DNA from: CBDUEV01 sp965366365 | GTDB lineage: Bacteria > Actinomycetota > Acidimicrobiia > Spongiisociales > JAENVV01 | Assembly (NCBI GenBank): GCA_965366365.1 | Contig: CBDUEV010000003.1 | Location: 35,181-99,180, forward strand | Direction: 5' to 3' | Length of the DNA stretch: 64,000 nucleotides | In this document: in pieces, positions 24,667 through 32,698 of the stretch | Numbering within the stretch: the first letter of the stretch is position 1 | Layout: every line of letters starts with the position of its first letter | Notes under the pieces: generated by a model | What the model was told of the DNA's origin: nothing | Database searches by the model: none | Seen by the model: the letters and a program-made list of their open reading frames with translations, nothing else | Translations under genes and position numbers: made by a program

Positions 24667-26255
24667 CAAGGATCGGGGGGACTGGCTGTCTCGAACTGGT
24701 CCACCGAGGCGAGGTCGTCGAGGCTCCAGAAGCCCGGCAAGGCCTCGTCCGCTCCTTCCGCGTACCGGCGTAGGCGTTCCTGGCCGCGCGGGTCGAACAT
24801 CTCGATCGCGTCGAAGACGCTCCAGGGCCCGACGGCGCGGAGAGCTCGGTCCCCGGGGCTGGAGGGTCGGGGAAGGTTCGAGGTGAGGACGAGGAGGCGG
24901 GCGGCCGAATCCTGTGCTTTCAGGACATGGGCTCGGCCGAGCGTCTTCCAGAGCGTATCCGTCCGCATGAGGCCGGGCCGGACGGTGGTGAATGCACCGG
25001 ATACGTCCACGAGGTACTCACGGTCCTCGTCGGCGTCGATCACACGGAAATTGAACTGAACACCGACTTTCGGAATCTTGTAAGGCTCCTTGATGACGCG
25101 AAAACCCGCCTCCTCCAGCACTTTGCGAGCCAGGTCCTGGGCCTTCTTCCCTTCCGATGTGGCTCGAGCCTGGAAGTGCTCGGCACGTTCGTCATGCGAC
25201 TCCGGCAACTCGAACGGCAACGGATCCGTCGCCAGGACCTCGAGGGGACGCGGACGAACGCGAGTCGCTTCGGCGAGATAGCGCTGGCGGGCGATCTCCA
25301 CATAGGCGGAATCGAGGTCATAGCCGACCGCGCGGCGTCCCGACCGGGCGGCCGCCACCAGGGACGTCCCCGAACCGACGAAGGGATCGAGCACGAGATC
25401 GTTCTCGTAGGTGTAGAGCTCGATGAGGCGGCGAGGGAGCTGGAGGGGGAAGGGTGCCGGGTGCTGGACACGACGCGCGCTCTCGGCGTCGATCCGCCAG
25501 ACGTCGAGCGTGGCCTCCATGAACTCGTCGACGGACATGGTGTTCTTGTGTGGATACCCCTCCTGCTCGCGCTGTTGGGGGCTCCTGGCCCGGTCGAAAC
25601 GTCCCTTCGATGCGACGATGACCCGCTCGGTCAGGTCCCGCAGAACCGGATTGGTGGCCTTGCGGAACGATCCCCATGCCACCGAACCGGCGGCTCCGTC
25701 GGCTTTCACCCAGAGGATCTCTCCGCGCAGCAGCAGACCGAGATCGTCCTGGAGGATTCGAATCACATCGGCGGAGAGGCTGCGGTACGGCTTCCGCCCC
25801 AGGTTGGCGACGTTCACCGCCATCCGACCCCCTGGCTCGAGGACGCGTTTGCACTCGGCGAAGACGTCGCGGAGCATCTCCAGGTACTCGATATACGACT
25901 CCGGCGGGGCAGATCCGCCCGACTCGGCGCCCGTCCCGGTCACGGCCTGCTCGTACTCCTTACCGACGAAGTAGGGCGGCGACGTGACCACCAACGCCAC
26001 CGAACGATCAGGGAGATCGGTCATGGCCCGGGCGTCGCCGAGAATCACCGGCGGGTCAGGCAGGCGCACATCCTCCGGCTTGGGGCCGAGCTCATCGTCA
26101 TCCGACAGTTCAGGTGGAGCGAACCTGGCGTAGAAGGCCGAGGCGTCGTGGTTCTCACGCCGCCCCACACCGAAAGCGGAGGTGGTGGTGCCTCCTCGCT
26201 TCGAGTCGGCGGTATCGCGGCGCGTCGGCGTCGTGGGTGGAGTTGGTTCGGTCAC
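24666..26255 (-). CDS. site-specific DNA methyltransferase (TSPPY class) with C-terminal extension
   Basis: The 529-residue protein carries motif IV TSPPYFVG (91-98) and motif I DPFVGSGTS (about 289-297). That order (IV before I) belongs to beta-class N4-cytosine or N6-adenine methyltransferases. After the catalytic part a further 190 residues remain. They contain EEAGFRVIKEPYKIP, YLVDVSGAFTTVRPGL and RTDTLWKTLGRAHVL, which look like a separate alpha/beta domain, perhaps nuclease-like or for target recognition. I start it at the GTG of VTEPTPP; the first 60 residues look disordered. It is followed by two tightly linked hypothetical genes. Confidence 0.87.
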   Translation of the reverse strand: MTEPTPPTTPTRRDTADSKRGGTTTSAFGVGRRENHDASAFYARFAPPELSDDDELGPKPEDVRLPDPPVILGDARAMTDLPDRSVALVVTSPPYFVGKEYEQAVTGTGAESGGSAPPESYIEYLEMLRDVFAECKRVLEPGGRMAVNVANLGRKPYRSLSADVIRILQDDLGLLLRGEILWVKADGAAGSVAWGSFRKATNPVLRDLTERVIVASKGRFDRARSPQQREQEGYPHKNTMSVDEFMEATLDVWRIDAESARRVQHPAPFPLQLPRRLIELYTYENDLVLDPFVGSGTSLVAAARSGRRAVGYDLDSAYVEIARQRYLAEATRVRPRPLEVLATDPLPFELPESHDERAEHFQARATSEGKKAQDLARKVLEEAGFRVIKEPYKIPKVGVQFNFRVIDADEDREYLVDVSGAFTTVRPGLMRTDTLWKTLGRAHVLKAQDSAARLLVLTSNLPRPSSPGDRALRAVGPWSVFDAIEMFDPRGQERLRRYAEGADEALPGFWSLDDLASVDQFETASPPDP

Positions 26256-26355
26256 GGTCGCAACCTTACCGGCTCGCTGTGACGAAATCGGCCCATGTCC
26301 CGGCACCCGAGTGGCTGGATTCGGCCGGCCCAGATGCGACGAGTCAGGAACGACC

Positions 26356-26361
26356 TAGTAT
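26356..26361 (+). promoter_or_regulatory. leaderless -10 box of the ABC exporter gene
   Basis: TAGTAT ends 7 nt before the ATG at 26369, with no ribosome site between. It supports this start over the later ATG at 26396. Confidence 0.4.
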
Positions 26362-26368
26362 CTCTCGG

Positions 26369-28249
26369 ATGTCCACCAACCCCGAACGGTCGGGAATGAC
26401 CGAAGAGCAGCGGCGCAGGCGCCAGGAGCAGCGGCGCAGGCGCCTTGAGCAGCCTCGTCAGCAGGTGAACCGCAAATCGTTGAGTCAGCTTCGGCGACTC
26501 GGCCAATTCGTGAAGCCGTACCGTCGGTATCTGGCTCTCGCCTTGCTCGGCGTCATGGCGGCCAGCGTCCTCGGGTTGGTCTTTCCCCAGGTGATGGGTT
26601 CGCTGGTCGACACCGCCTTGGCCGGCCTCGACAACAACGACACCACCGAACTCGACCGCATCGCTCTGATTCTCATCGCCGTGTTCGCCGGCCAGGCCCT
26701 CTTCAATGTGCTCAGGGTCTACTACGCCGGGATCATGGGAGAGGCCATCGTCGCCGATCTCCGCAAAGGCGTCTACCGCCACCTGATGACGCTCCCGGTC
26801 ACCTTCTTCGATCAGCGCAAGACGGGCGAGATCACCTCCCGGCTGACCTCGGATGTCGCGGTTGTGCAGGCCACGGTTTCAACGGCCCTGGCGCAAGCCT
26901 TCGCACAGGGTTTCACACTGTTGGGTGGCGTGGTCTTGATGTTCCTGACCAGTTTCAGGCTGTCGCTGACGGTGCTGTCCTTCCTTCCGATCGCCGTGGT
27001 GGCGGCGCGCCTGTTTGGTCGCCGACTCCGGCAGATCTCTACGCAGTTCCAGGACCGGGTGGCTGAAGCCAACAGCTATGCCGAGGAAGCCATCTCGGCC
27101 AATCGAGTCGTGAAGTGGTTCACGGCAGAAGAAATCGAGATCGAGCGCTATACCGGTGCAGTCGACAAGTCCTACCAAGTCGCTCGCCGTCGGGCAAAGC
27201 TCCAGGCGATCTTCAACCCTTCCGTGACCTTCGTCGCCTTCGGGACTCTGGCCGTGGTGATGTGGGTAGGGGGCCGCCAGGTGCTCGACGGACAACTCAC
27301 CGCGGGAAGCCTGGTCACCTTCCTGCTCTATACCGTGACCGTCGCCGGCGCCATCGGTTCCCTGACCGGCCTCTATGCCCAACTTCAGCAGACCCTCGGC
27401 GCCACCCACCGAATCTTTCAACTCCTCGACGAACGAAGCGATGTCGTGGAGCCGGAGAACCCCGTCCACCTCGAGTCGGTGGAAGGCCGGCTCTCCTTTG
27501 AGGACGTCTCTTTCGCCTACTCGGACCGAGACGTGGATGTCCTCTCCGAGGTGACCTTGAAGGTCGAACCCGGGGAACGCCTGGCGATCGTGGGTCCCAG
27601 CGGAGCAGGGAAATCGACTCTCGTGCAGTTGATCCCCCGTTTCTTCGACCCCGATGAGGGTCGCATTCTGCTGGACGGCGTCGACCTGAAAGATCTGGTC
27701 ACCATCGATGCCCGCAAGCACATGGCCGCCGTGCCCCAGGAGACCCAGCTCTTCTCCGGCACGATCGCCGAGAACCTCCGAGTTGCCAAGCCGCATGCCT
27801 CCGACAACGAACTGCACGAGGCGGCCCTGGCGGCCAACGCCCACGATTTCATCGTTGAGTTCCCCGACGGCTACGACACGCTGGTGGGCGAGCGGGGCGT
27901 GAAGCTGTCCGGAGGCCAGCGCCAGCGAGTCGCCATCGCTCGAGCCCTGCTCAAGGACCCGCGCATTCTCATACTGGACGAGGCAACCAGCTCACTCGAC
28001 TCCGAGGCCGAGGCGCTTGTGCAAGAGGCCCTCGAACGACTCATGGAAGGCCGGACCTCTCTGGTGATCGCTCACCGCCTCAGCACGGTCAGGGACGCCG
28101 ACCGCATCATCGTCGTCGACCGGGGACGGATCGTTCAAGAAGGAACCCATGACGCCCTTCTCGAACAGGGCGGCCTCTACGCCGAGCTTTCCGCCCGTCA
28201 GTTCGTCGACGAACCGAACTCCGGACCCGACGAGCACCCACCCGCCTAG
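26369..28249 (+). CDS. ABC exporter, fused permease and ATPase (MsbA/BmrA-like)
   Basis: This 626-residue half-transporter has an Arg/Gln-rich cytosolic N-tail with an in-frame heptad duplication and six membrane helices (about 50-345). Its nucleotide-binding domain has Walker A GPSGAGKST, signature LSGGQRQR, Walker B ILILDEATSSLD and H-loop IAHRLST. It should dimerise and export lipids, drugs or peptides. The leaderless promoter marks the start. It is divergent from the methyltransferase gene and ends 20 nt before a convergent aminotransferase gene. Confidence 0.93.
   Translation: MSTNPERSGMTEEQRRRRQEQRRRRLEQPRQQVNRKSLSQLRRLGQFVKPYRRYLALALLGVMAASVLGLVFPQVMGSLVDTALAGLDNNDTTELDRIALILIAVFAGQALFNVLRVYYAGIMGEAIVADLRKGVYRHLMTLPVTFFDQRKTGEITSRLTSDVAVVQATVSTALAQAFAQGFTLLGGVVLMFLTSFRLSLTVLSFLPIAVVAARLFGRRLRQISTQFQDRVAEANSYAEEAISANRVVKWFTAEEIEIERYTGAVDKSYQVARRRAKLQAIFNPSVTFVAFGTLAVVMWVGGRQVLDGQLTAGSLVTFLLYTVTVAGAIGSLTGLYAQLQQTLGATHRIFQLLDERSDVVEPENPVHLESVEGRLSFEDVSFAYSDRDVDVLSEVTLKVEPGERLAIVGPSGAGKSTLVQLIPRFFDPDEGRILLDGVDLKDLVTIDARKHMAAVPQETQLFSGTIAENLRVAKPHASDNELHEAALAANAHDFIVEFPDGYDTLVGERGVKLSGGQRQRVAIARALLKDPRILILDEATSSLDSEAEALVQEALERLMEGRTSLVIAHRLSTVRDADRIIVVDRGRIVQEGTHDALLEQGGLYAELSARQFVDEPNSGPDEHPPA
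26405..26446 (+). repeat. 21-nt in-frame tandem duplication in the ABC exporter N-tail
   Basis: A 21-nt unit beginning GAGCAGCGGCGCAGGCGCC occurs twice back to back with two or three changes. It encodes the heptads EQRRRRQ and EQRRRRL. Slippage of this kind can vary the length of the basic tail without breaking the frame. Confidence 0.7.
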
Positions 28250-28269
28250 AAGATCGGCGCTCTCCGCCT

Positions 28270-29412
28270 TCAGACCGTCGGGACGATCGCGTCGAGGCGG
28301 TCCAGGATCTGAGCGAGCACCTCCGGGTACGTGGCGAAGTTCAGGCGGGCGTGCCCACGCCCCCCGGTGCCGAATTGCGCTCCCGGGCTGAGGGCGACCT
28401 GCGCTTCTCGCAACGCCACCTCGTAGGGCTCCTCGTTCCACTGCAGCGGCCGGAAGTCGAGCCAGGCCAGATAGGTCGCCTCGGGGGACCGATGCCCGAC
28501 CCGACCACCCGCCCAATCGGCGACTCGAGAGCGATTGGCCGCCAGGAGCTGCAGGGTTTCCTCCAACCAGGGACCACCCGACTCCCAAGCCGCGGCGGTG
28601 GCCCGCACCCCGACACCCGAGGGGTGGCCCATCAGGCTGGTGGGAAGGGCTTCGAAGGCCTCCATGAGCCGCTCCGACCCGAAGCTGGCCACCGCACACC
28701 CCACGCCGGCCAGGTTGAAGGTCTTGGAGGCGGACATGAGCGTGACGGTGCGCTCGGCGATATCCGGGCCGAGCACGGTGATGGGAATGTGGCGATTCGG
28801 TTCATAGACGAGATCGGCGTGGATCTCGTCCGAGACCACCACCAGGTCGTGCTCCACCGCCAGAGCCGCGATCAGTCCGAGTTCTTCGAGCGACAGCACG
28901 CGGCCACAGGGGTTGTGCGGGTTCGAAAGCAGGATCATCCGAGCACCCTGGGCGATGGCCGATTCCATTGCCTCGGCGGTGACTCGATAGCCCGACTCAC
29001 GGTCGGAGAGAGGAGCCTCGACGATCCGGCGGCCGGCCGACTCGATGGCGATCCCAAACGGGTGATAGATGGGGGTCTGGATGATGACGCCGTCGCCGGG
29101 CTCCGTCAGCCCCGCCAGGCATGCGGCCACGCCCTGCATCACGTCCCCGACGACTCGCAGCTGTTCGGTTTCCGGGCGCCATCCGTGCCGGTCCGCGGCC
29201 CAGGACTGCAGGGCTTGGGTGACCCGCCGATGGTGGACGAGGGGGTTCACATAGCCCCAGTCGCCGTCGTCGATATAGCGTCGCAGTTCTTCTGCGATCG
29301 GAGCCGGTGGCGGCAGATCCATGTCGGCCACCCAGGCAGGCAAGACGTCGGGTGGGTAGTGCGTCCACTTGACGCCTTGACGCATGGCCACTTCTTCCGG
29401 TCCGAAAGGCAT
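28270..29412 (-). CDS. PatB/MalY-type PLP-dependent C-S lyase (aminotransferase fold)
   Basis: The 380-residue class I/II aminotransferase-fold protein has the PLP-lysine motif SASKTFNLAGVGCA, the NPHNPCGRV cofactor segment and SDEIHADLVY. These and the N-terminal VKWTHYPPDVLPAWVADMD are typical of cystathionine beta-lyase/MalY proteins. It probably cleaves cystathionine or cysteine conjugates to pyruvate, ammonia and a thiol. It stands alone; the gap to the DinB-family gene contains a short tandem duplication. Confidence 0.9.
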   Translation of the reverse strand: MPFGPEEVAMRQGVKWTHYPPDVLPAWVADMDLPPPAPIAEELRRYIDDGDWGYVNPLVHHRRVTQALQSWAADRHGWRPETEQLRVVGDVMQGVAACLAGLTEPGDGVIIQTPIYHPFGIAIESAGRRIVEAPLSDRESGYRVTAEAMESAIAQGARMILLSNPHNPCGRVLSLEELGLIAALAVEHDLVVVSDEIHADLVYEPNRHIPITVLGPDIAERTVTLMSASKTFNLAGVGCAVASFGSERLMEAFEALPTSLMGHPSGVGVRATAAAWESGGPWLEETLQLLAANRSRVADWAGGRVGHRSPEATYLAWLDFRPLQWNEEPYEVALREAQVALSPGAQFGTGGRGHARLNFATYPEVLAQILDRLDAIVPTV

Positions 29413-29436
29413 GCGGCGAGATTAGTAGGCACCATG

Positions 29437-29464
29437 CGAGGCCGACCGGGCGAGGCCGACCGGG
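29437..29464. repeat. 14-bp tandem duplication
   Basis: CGAGGCCGACCGGG is present twice without spacer in the 120-bp region between the C-S lyase and DinB genes. It begins only 24 bp from the lyase start. No function is evident. Confidence 0.6.
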
Positions 29465-29520
29465 CGAGGGCCAAGCGGCGAAGCCGACGGGGGGCGCCCG
29501 CGCCTCCCCCACCACCCTCG

Positions 29521-29526
29521 TAGACT
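29521..29526 (+). promoter_or_regulatory. leaderless -10 box of the DinB-family gene
   Basis: TAGACT ends 6 nt before the GTG at 29533 and no Shine-Dalgarno sequence is present. Confidence 0.4.
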
Positions 29527-29532
29527 CCGCTG

Positions 29533-29997
29533 GTGCGCTTCGAACTGGACCTCGAGGAATTCCTCTACTTCACCGACCGCGCCCTCGACGGGATGATGGA
29601 AATCGTTGGCGGGCTCGGCGACGACCTCGCCAACTCAACACCGAACCTTCCCGGAGCGAATTCGCCCGTGGCGATCCTCGTTCACTGTCTGGGTGTGATC
29701 GAGTTCTGGACCGGCGCCGTGATCGCCGGACGGGTGGTCCGTCGCGACCGCTCCGCCGAGTTCACCTCGGTGGCCACGGTGGCGGACCTGACGAAGCGGG
29801 TCGCCGTCGCCAAGACCCAGATGCGCCAGGATCTGGCGACCATGGACTCGCTTGCACCTCCACGAACCGTGCCTCCTGGACGCTTCCAGGGCCCGGACCG
29901 ACCATTGACCCAGGGGGCCGCTCTGGTGCATGTCTTGGAAGAACTCACCCAGCACCACGGCCATGTGGAACTCAGTCGCGACATCCTCCTGACCTGA
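29533..29997 (+). CDS. DinB-family protein (mycothiol-dependent enzyme-like)
   Basis: The 154-residue helical-bundle protein has candidate metal ligands in ILVHCLG (about His57) and ELTQHHGHVEL (about His140-144). That spacing is typical of DinB/DUF664 proteins. Several relatives use mycothiol or bacillithiol for isomerase or transferase reactions, which suits an actinobacterium. A GTG start sits behind a leaderless -10. The partner substrate cannot be inferred. Confidence 0.8.
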   Translation: MRFELDLEEFLYFTDRALDGMMEIVGGLGDDLANSTPNLPGANSPVAILVHCLGVIEFWTGAVIAGRVVRRDRSAEFTSVATVADLTKRVAVAKTQMRQDLATMDSLAPPRTVPPGRFQGPDRPLTQGAALVHVLEELTQHHGHVELSRDILLT

Positions 29998-30020
29998 TCT
30001 CGTTGGGGCTCCTTCTGGAC

Positions 30021-32633
30021 CTACTCGTCCTCCAGGTAGGTCCCGACCACCTCGGAGATCTCCTGCAGGGTCAAGAAGGATCCGCCGATGAACCAATCGA
30101 GTGGCTCCGGTTCGGCCGACGGAAGTCCGGTGGCCGGGTCGATGACCACCAACGTGCTGAGCAACTCCCCGAGTTCGTGGTTGTCGATCGAGTCGAGCTC
30201 GGCCAGGTCGATCTCGAGAGTCACAGTCTCGCCGGTGGTGGCGTCCACCAGGGCTCCCTGATCCGATAGGGCCTGGAGCACCGCATACCCGTAGGGGTCG
30301 CGCCGGGTGAGGGCGGCGATGGCATCCATCTGAGCCTTCTCGAGATTGTCGACAGGGAATGCTTCGTTGGTGTAGAGCGACTTGACTCCGTTTCCCACGA
30401 CCTGCCCCACTCCGAACTTGGCAATGGCGGCGTATCCGGCCGATCCGAGCACGGTGGCCGGCGCGAAAAAGAAGGCGGCGGTGGTGATGGCGGCTGCCGT
30501 GAAGATTCCCGTCCACTGCCGGAGGGCGCTATTCCGAGCGTCCTCGTCGGCCGCATCGGCCAGGTGCTCGTCGATCCAGATGGCCGACGTCAGTCCCTCC
30601 AGGCCGGCCAGGTCGTTGGTGTATTGGTGACGCAGATCGGGTTGGGAGGGGTCGGCCACCCCACCGAGCGTCTCGTAGTTGAAGAGCATCATGTTGGTGA
30701 TGAACACCTCGGCGGCGACCTCCTCACCGAGCACCACGTGCATGAGAGCCTCGAGGGTCGCCTGCGAGTCGGCGCCTTCTGCTTCGAGGTGCTCGCGAAG
30801 GACCCCCATCGGCAACTCGCCCGGTATGTAGAGCGTCCCGAGTTCACGCTGGCGCTCCACCGAAGGAACAAACGAATCGATGTGCGGGGCCACCATGACG
30901 GCTGCTCCGATCGCCACGCCCGCCTCGACTTCGTGACCCTCTGCCTCGATCCCGGCCAAAGCCATCACGGCCGCCGTCGTGGCGGCCATCCCGGAGGGAC
31001 CGGGCACGTCGACGAGATTGGCCAGCACGTCGCCCATGGCCACCCCGTCGTCCCTGAATTCCGCGTCGAGCAGACCCTCGAGGAGACCGGCTGAACCGAG
31101 GGCATTGACCAGCATGACCGATGCGTCGGGCAGGTCGGCGAACTGCTGAAGCAGCATGACGCGGGCATCGACCACAGCTCCCAGGTTGGTGGCCGGTTCG
31201 TACGCGGGGGTGAAGTGCTGCATCCCGGTGTTGGCGGGGATCTCACCGCGCGCCACGGCCGCCACGGTGGCGCTCACCAGGAACTCGTCCGAGAAACTCC
31301 CATAGGTGAAGAGCCAGGCGGGGTCGACCGTATTGACGATCATCGGATCCAGACCGACGCCGTTGATCAGGTCGGCGCCCGAGAAGGAAAGCTCGCCCAC
31401 CAATGTGGCCGCCCCCAGGGTCTCCGAGAGCAGGCGAATCATCGCCTCGGCCTGGTGCTCATCGGTGGAAAAGGCGTTGAGTGCCAGATTGGCCGTCCGG
31501 TAGGTTCCCGCCGCATCCAGGGTGTTGTAGAAGGCTGCCGCCGCGACCCCGTCGTGGCCTTTCAGCAGCTCGAGGATCTCGAGATGCTCCTCGGGAGCGG
31601 CGAAATCCTCCCACCCCGTTTCCCATTCCGTGGCGAGGTACTCGCCCACCACACGGGAACGGTCCGTCGGCCGGACAAAGGGAACCCCGGCGAGATAGTC
31701 GTATACCTCTTGCCGGCTGACAGGCGCAGTGAGTTCTTCATACCTGGCCTCCAGGCCGGCGAGCCGTTGGGCGACACCATGCTCGACGTCCCGGGCGTCT
31801 TCGTACGCCTGGGCCTTGGCGCGATAGTCGGAATCCCGCAGCACGAGGCCCCCCAGGATTCCATCGGCATGCTTCATCTCCCAGTAGGCCAAGCGGGCGG
31901 TATCCCCGGCAGCTTCGAGCTCCTCGCGAACCTCCTCGATCTCCACCTGGAGGCTTCCCGCTTCGGCCATCCTGGACACGTAATCGGCTGGAAAGAGGTA
32001 CTCGGGTAGGCCGGCCGCCGCCGGCGAGATCCCCGACCGCATCGCCACGGACACTTCGACGAGATCCTGCCGGGTGACCCCCAGGGCCGAGGTGAGCCTG
32101 AGGATCTCCTCTTCGGCACCCACCCGCATGACGTCGACCCACGATCCCACCGAGCCCATCCCCAAGGCGATATTCCGATTCTCCAACGCCTCGGCGAGGA
32201 GCTGCTCGCGATGGCGACGCAGCTGCATGCCGAGGACGGCCGCCTTGGCCACCAGGCGAAAGTATTCGGCATCCAACACCCAGCCGCTGTGCTGGTCGAT
32301 TTCGCTCTGAGCCGCCACCAAGGCGAGAGTCAGCCGCTCCTCCTCGGTGGGAGGTGGCGGCGCCAGGAGCATGCTGGCGAACGTGTCGACGCCGAGATCC
32401 TGTCGAACTCGAACCGCCAGCTGATCGAGGTACGCCACTCTCCCGTCCAGATCGGAAGCGCGCCCGCGCATGGCATCCACGGCGGCCGACAGCGCACTGG
32501 TCGAACCCGAATATCGGCCGACCGCGCCGAGGCGACTGAGAATCGAGGAGCGGGTGGCAGCTAGCCCGTCGGCGGTCGACCGCAGCGTCGTCGCCTTCTC
32601 CCGAAGATCGCCATGATCGAAGATCCATGTCAT
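30021..32633 (-). CDS. 870-residue orphan with WXG100-like N-terminus and one late hydrophobic segment
   Basis: I do not recognise this large protein. Residues 1-80 form an amphipathic helical hairpin (DHGDLREKATTLRSTADGL onward) like WXG100/ESX substrates. Residues 95-310 are rich in coiled-coil helix (IEEVREELEAAGDTARL, EDARDVEHGVAQRLAGLEA). A long alpha-helical middle has repeated GLLEGLL/ALMALAG-type segments. A hydrophobic stretch, about 705-735 (TAAAITTAAFFFAPATVLGSAGYAAI), is the only candidate membrane helix. There is no classical signal peptide. It could be a type VII-like secreted or toxin-scaffold protein. A reasonable promoter (TTGCAT, 18 nt, TAGTTT) precedes it. Confidence 0.72.
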   Translation of the reverse strand: MTWIFDHGDLREKATTLRSTADGLAATRSSILSRLGAVGRYSGSTSALSAAVDAMRGRASDLDGRVAYLDQLAVRVRQDLGVDTFASMLLAPPPPTEEERLTLALVAAQSEIDQHSGWVLDAEYFRLVAKAAVLGMQLRRHREQLLAEALENRNIALGMGSVGSWVDVMRVGAEEEILRLTSALGVTRQDLVEVSVAMRSGISPAAAGLPEYLFPADYVSRMAEAGSLQVEIEEVREELEAAGDTARLAYWEMKHADGILGGLVLRDSDYRAKAQAYEDARDVEHGVAQRLAGLEARYEELTAPVSRQEVYDYLAGVPFVRPTDRSRVVGEYLATEWETGWEDFAAPEEHLEILELLKGHDGVAAAAFYNTLDAAGTYRTANLALNAFSTDEHQAEAMIRLLSETLGAATLVGELSFSGADLINGVGLDPMIVNTVDPAWLFTYGSFSDEFLVSATVAAVARGEIPANTGMQHFTPAYEPATNLGAVVDARVMLLQQFADLPDASVMLVNALGSAGLLEGLLDAEFRDDGVAMGDVLANLVDVPGPSGMAATTAAVMALAGIEAEGHEVEAGVAIGAAVMVAPHIDSFVPSVERQRELGTLYIPGELPMGVLREHLEAEGADSQATLEALMHVVLGEEVAAEVFITNMMLFNYETLGGVADPSQPDLRHQYTNDLAGLEGLTSAIWIDEHLADAADEDARNSALRQWTGIFTAAAITTAAFFFAPATVLGSAGYAAIAKFGVGQVVGNGVKSLYTNEAFPVDNLEKAQMDAIAALTRRDPYGYAVLQALSDQGALVDATTGETVTLEIDLAELDSIDNHELGELLSTLVVIDPATGLPSAEPEPLDWFIGGSFLTLQEISEVVGTYLEDE

Positions 32634-32698
32634 GCAACGTAAACTACTGCAAATCTACCTTGACATGCAAATAATCATTCCGGGTCGAACCACGGCGT

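Noticed and set aside
32660..32690. TTGACA on the plus strand as a promoter
   Set aside because: No plus-strand gene follows; lon is on the minus strand. The minus-strand reading near here fits the 870-residue gene better.
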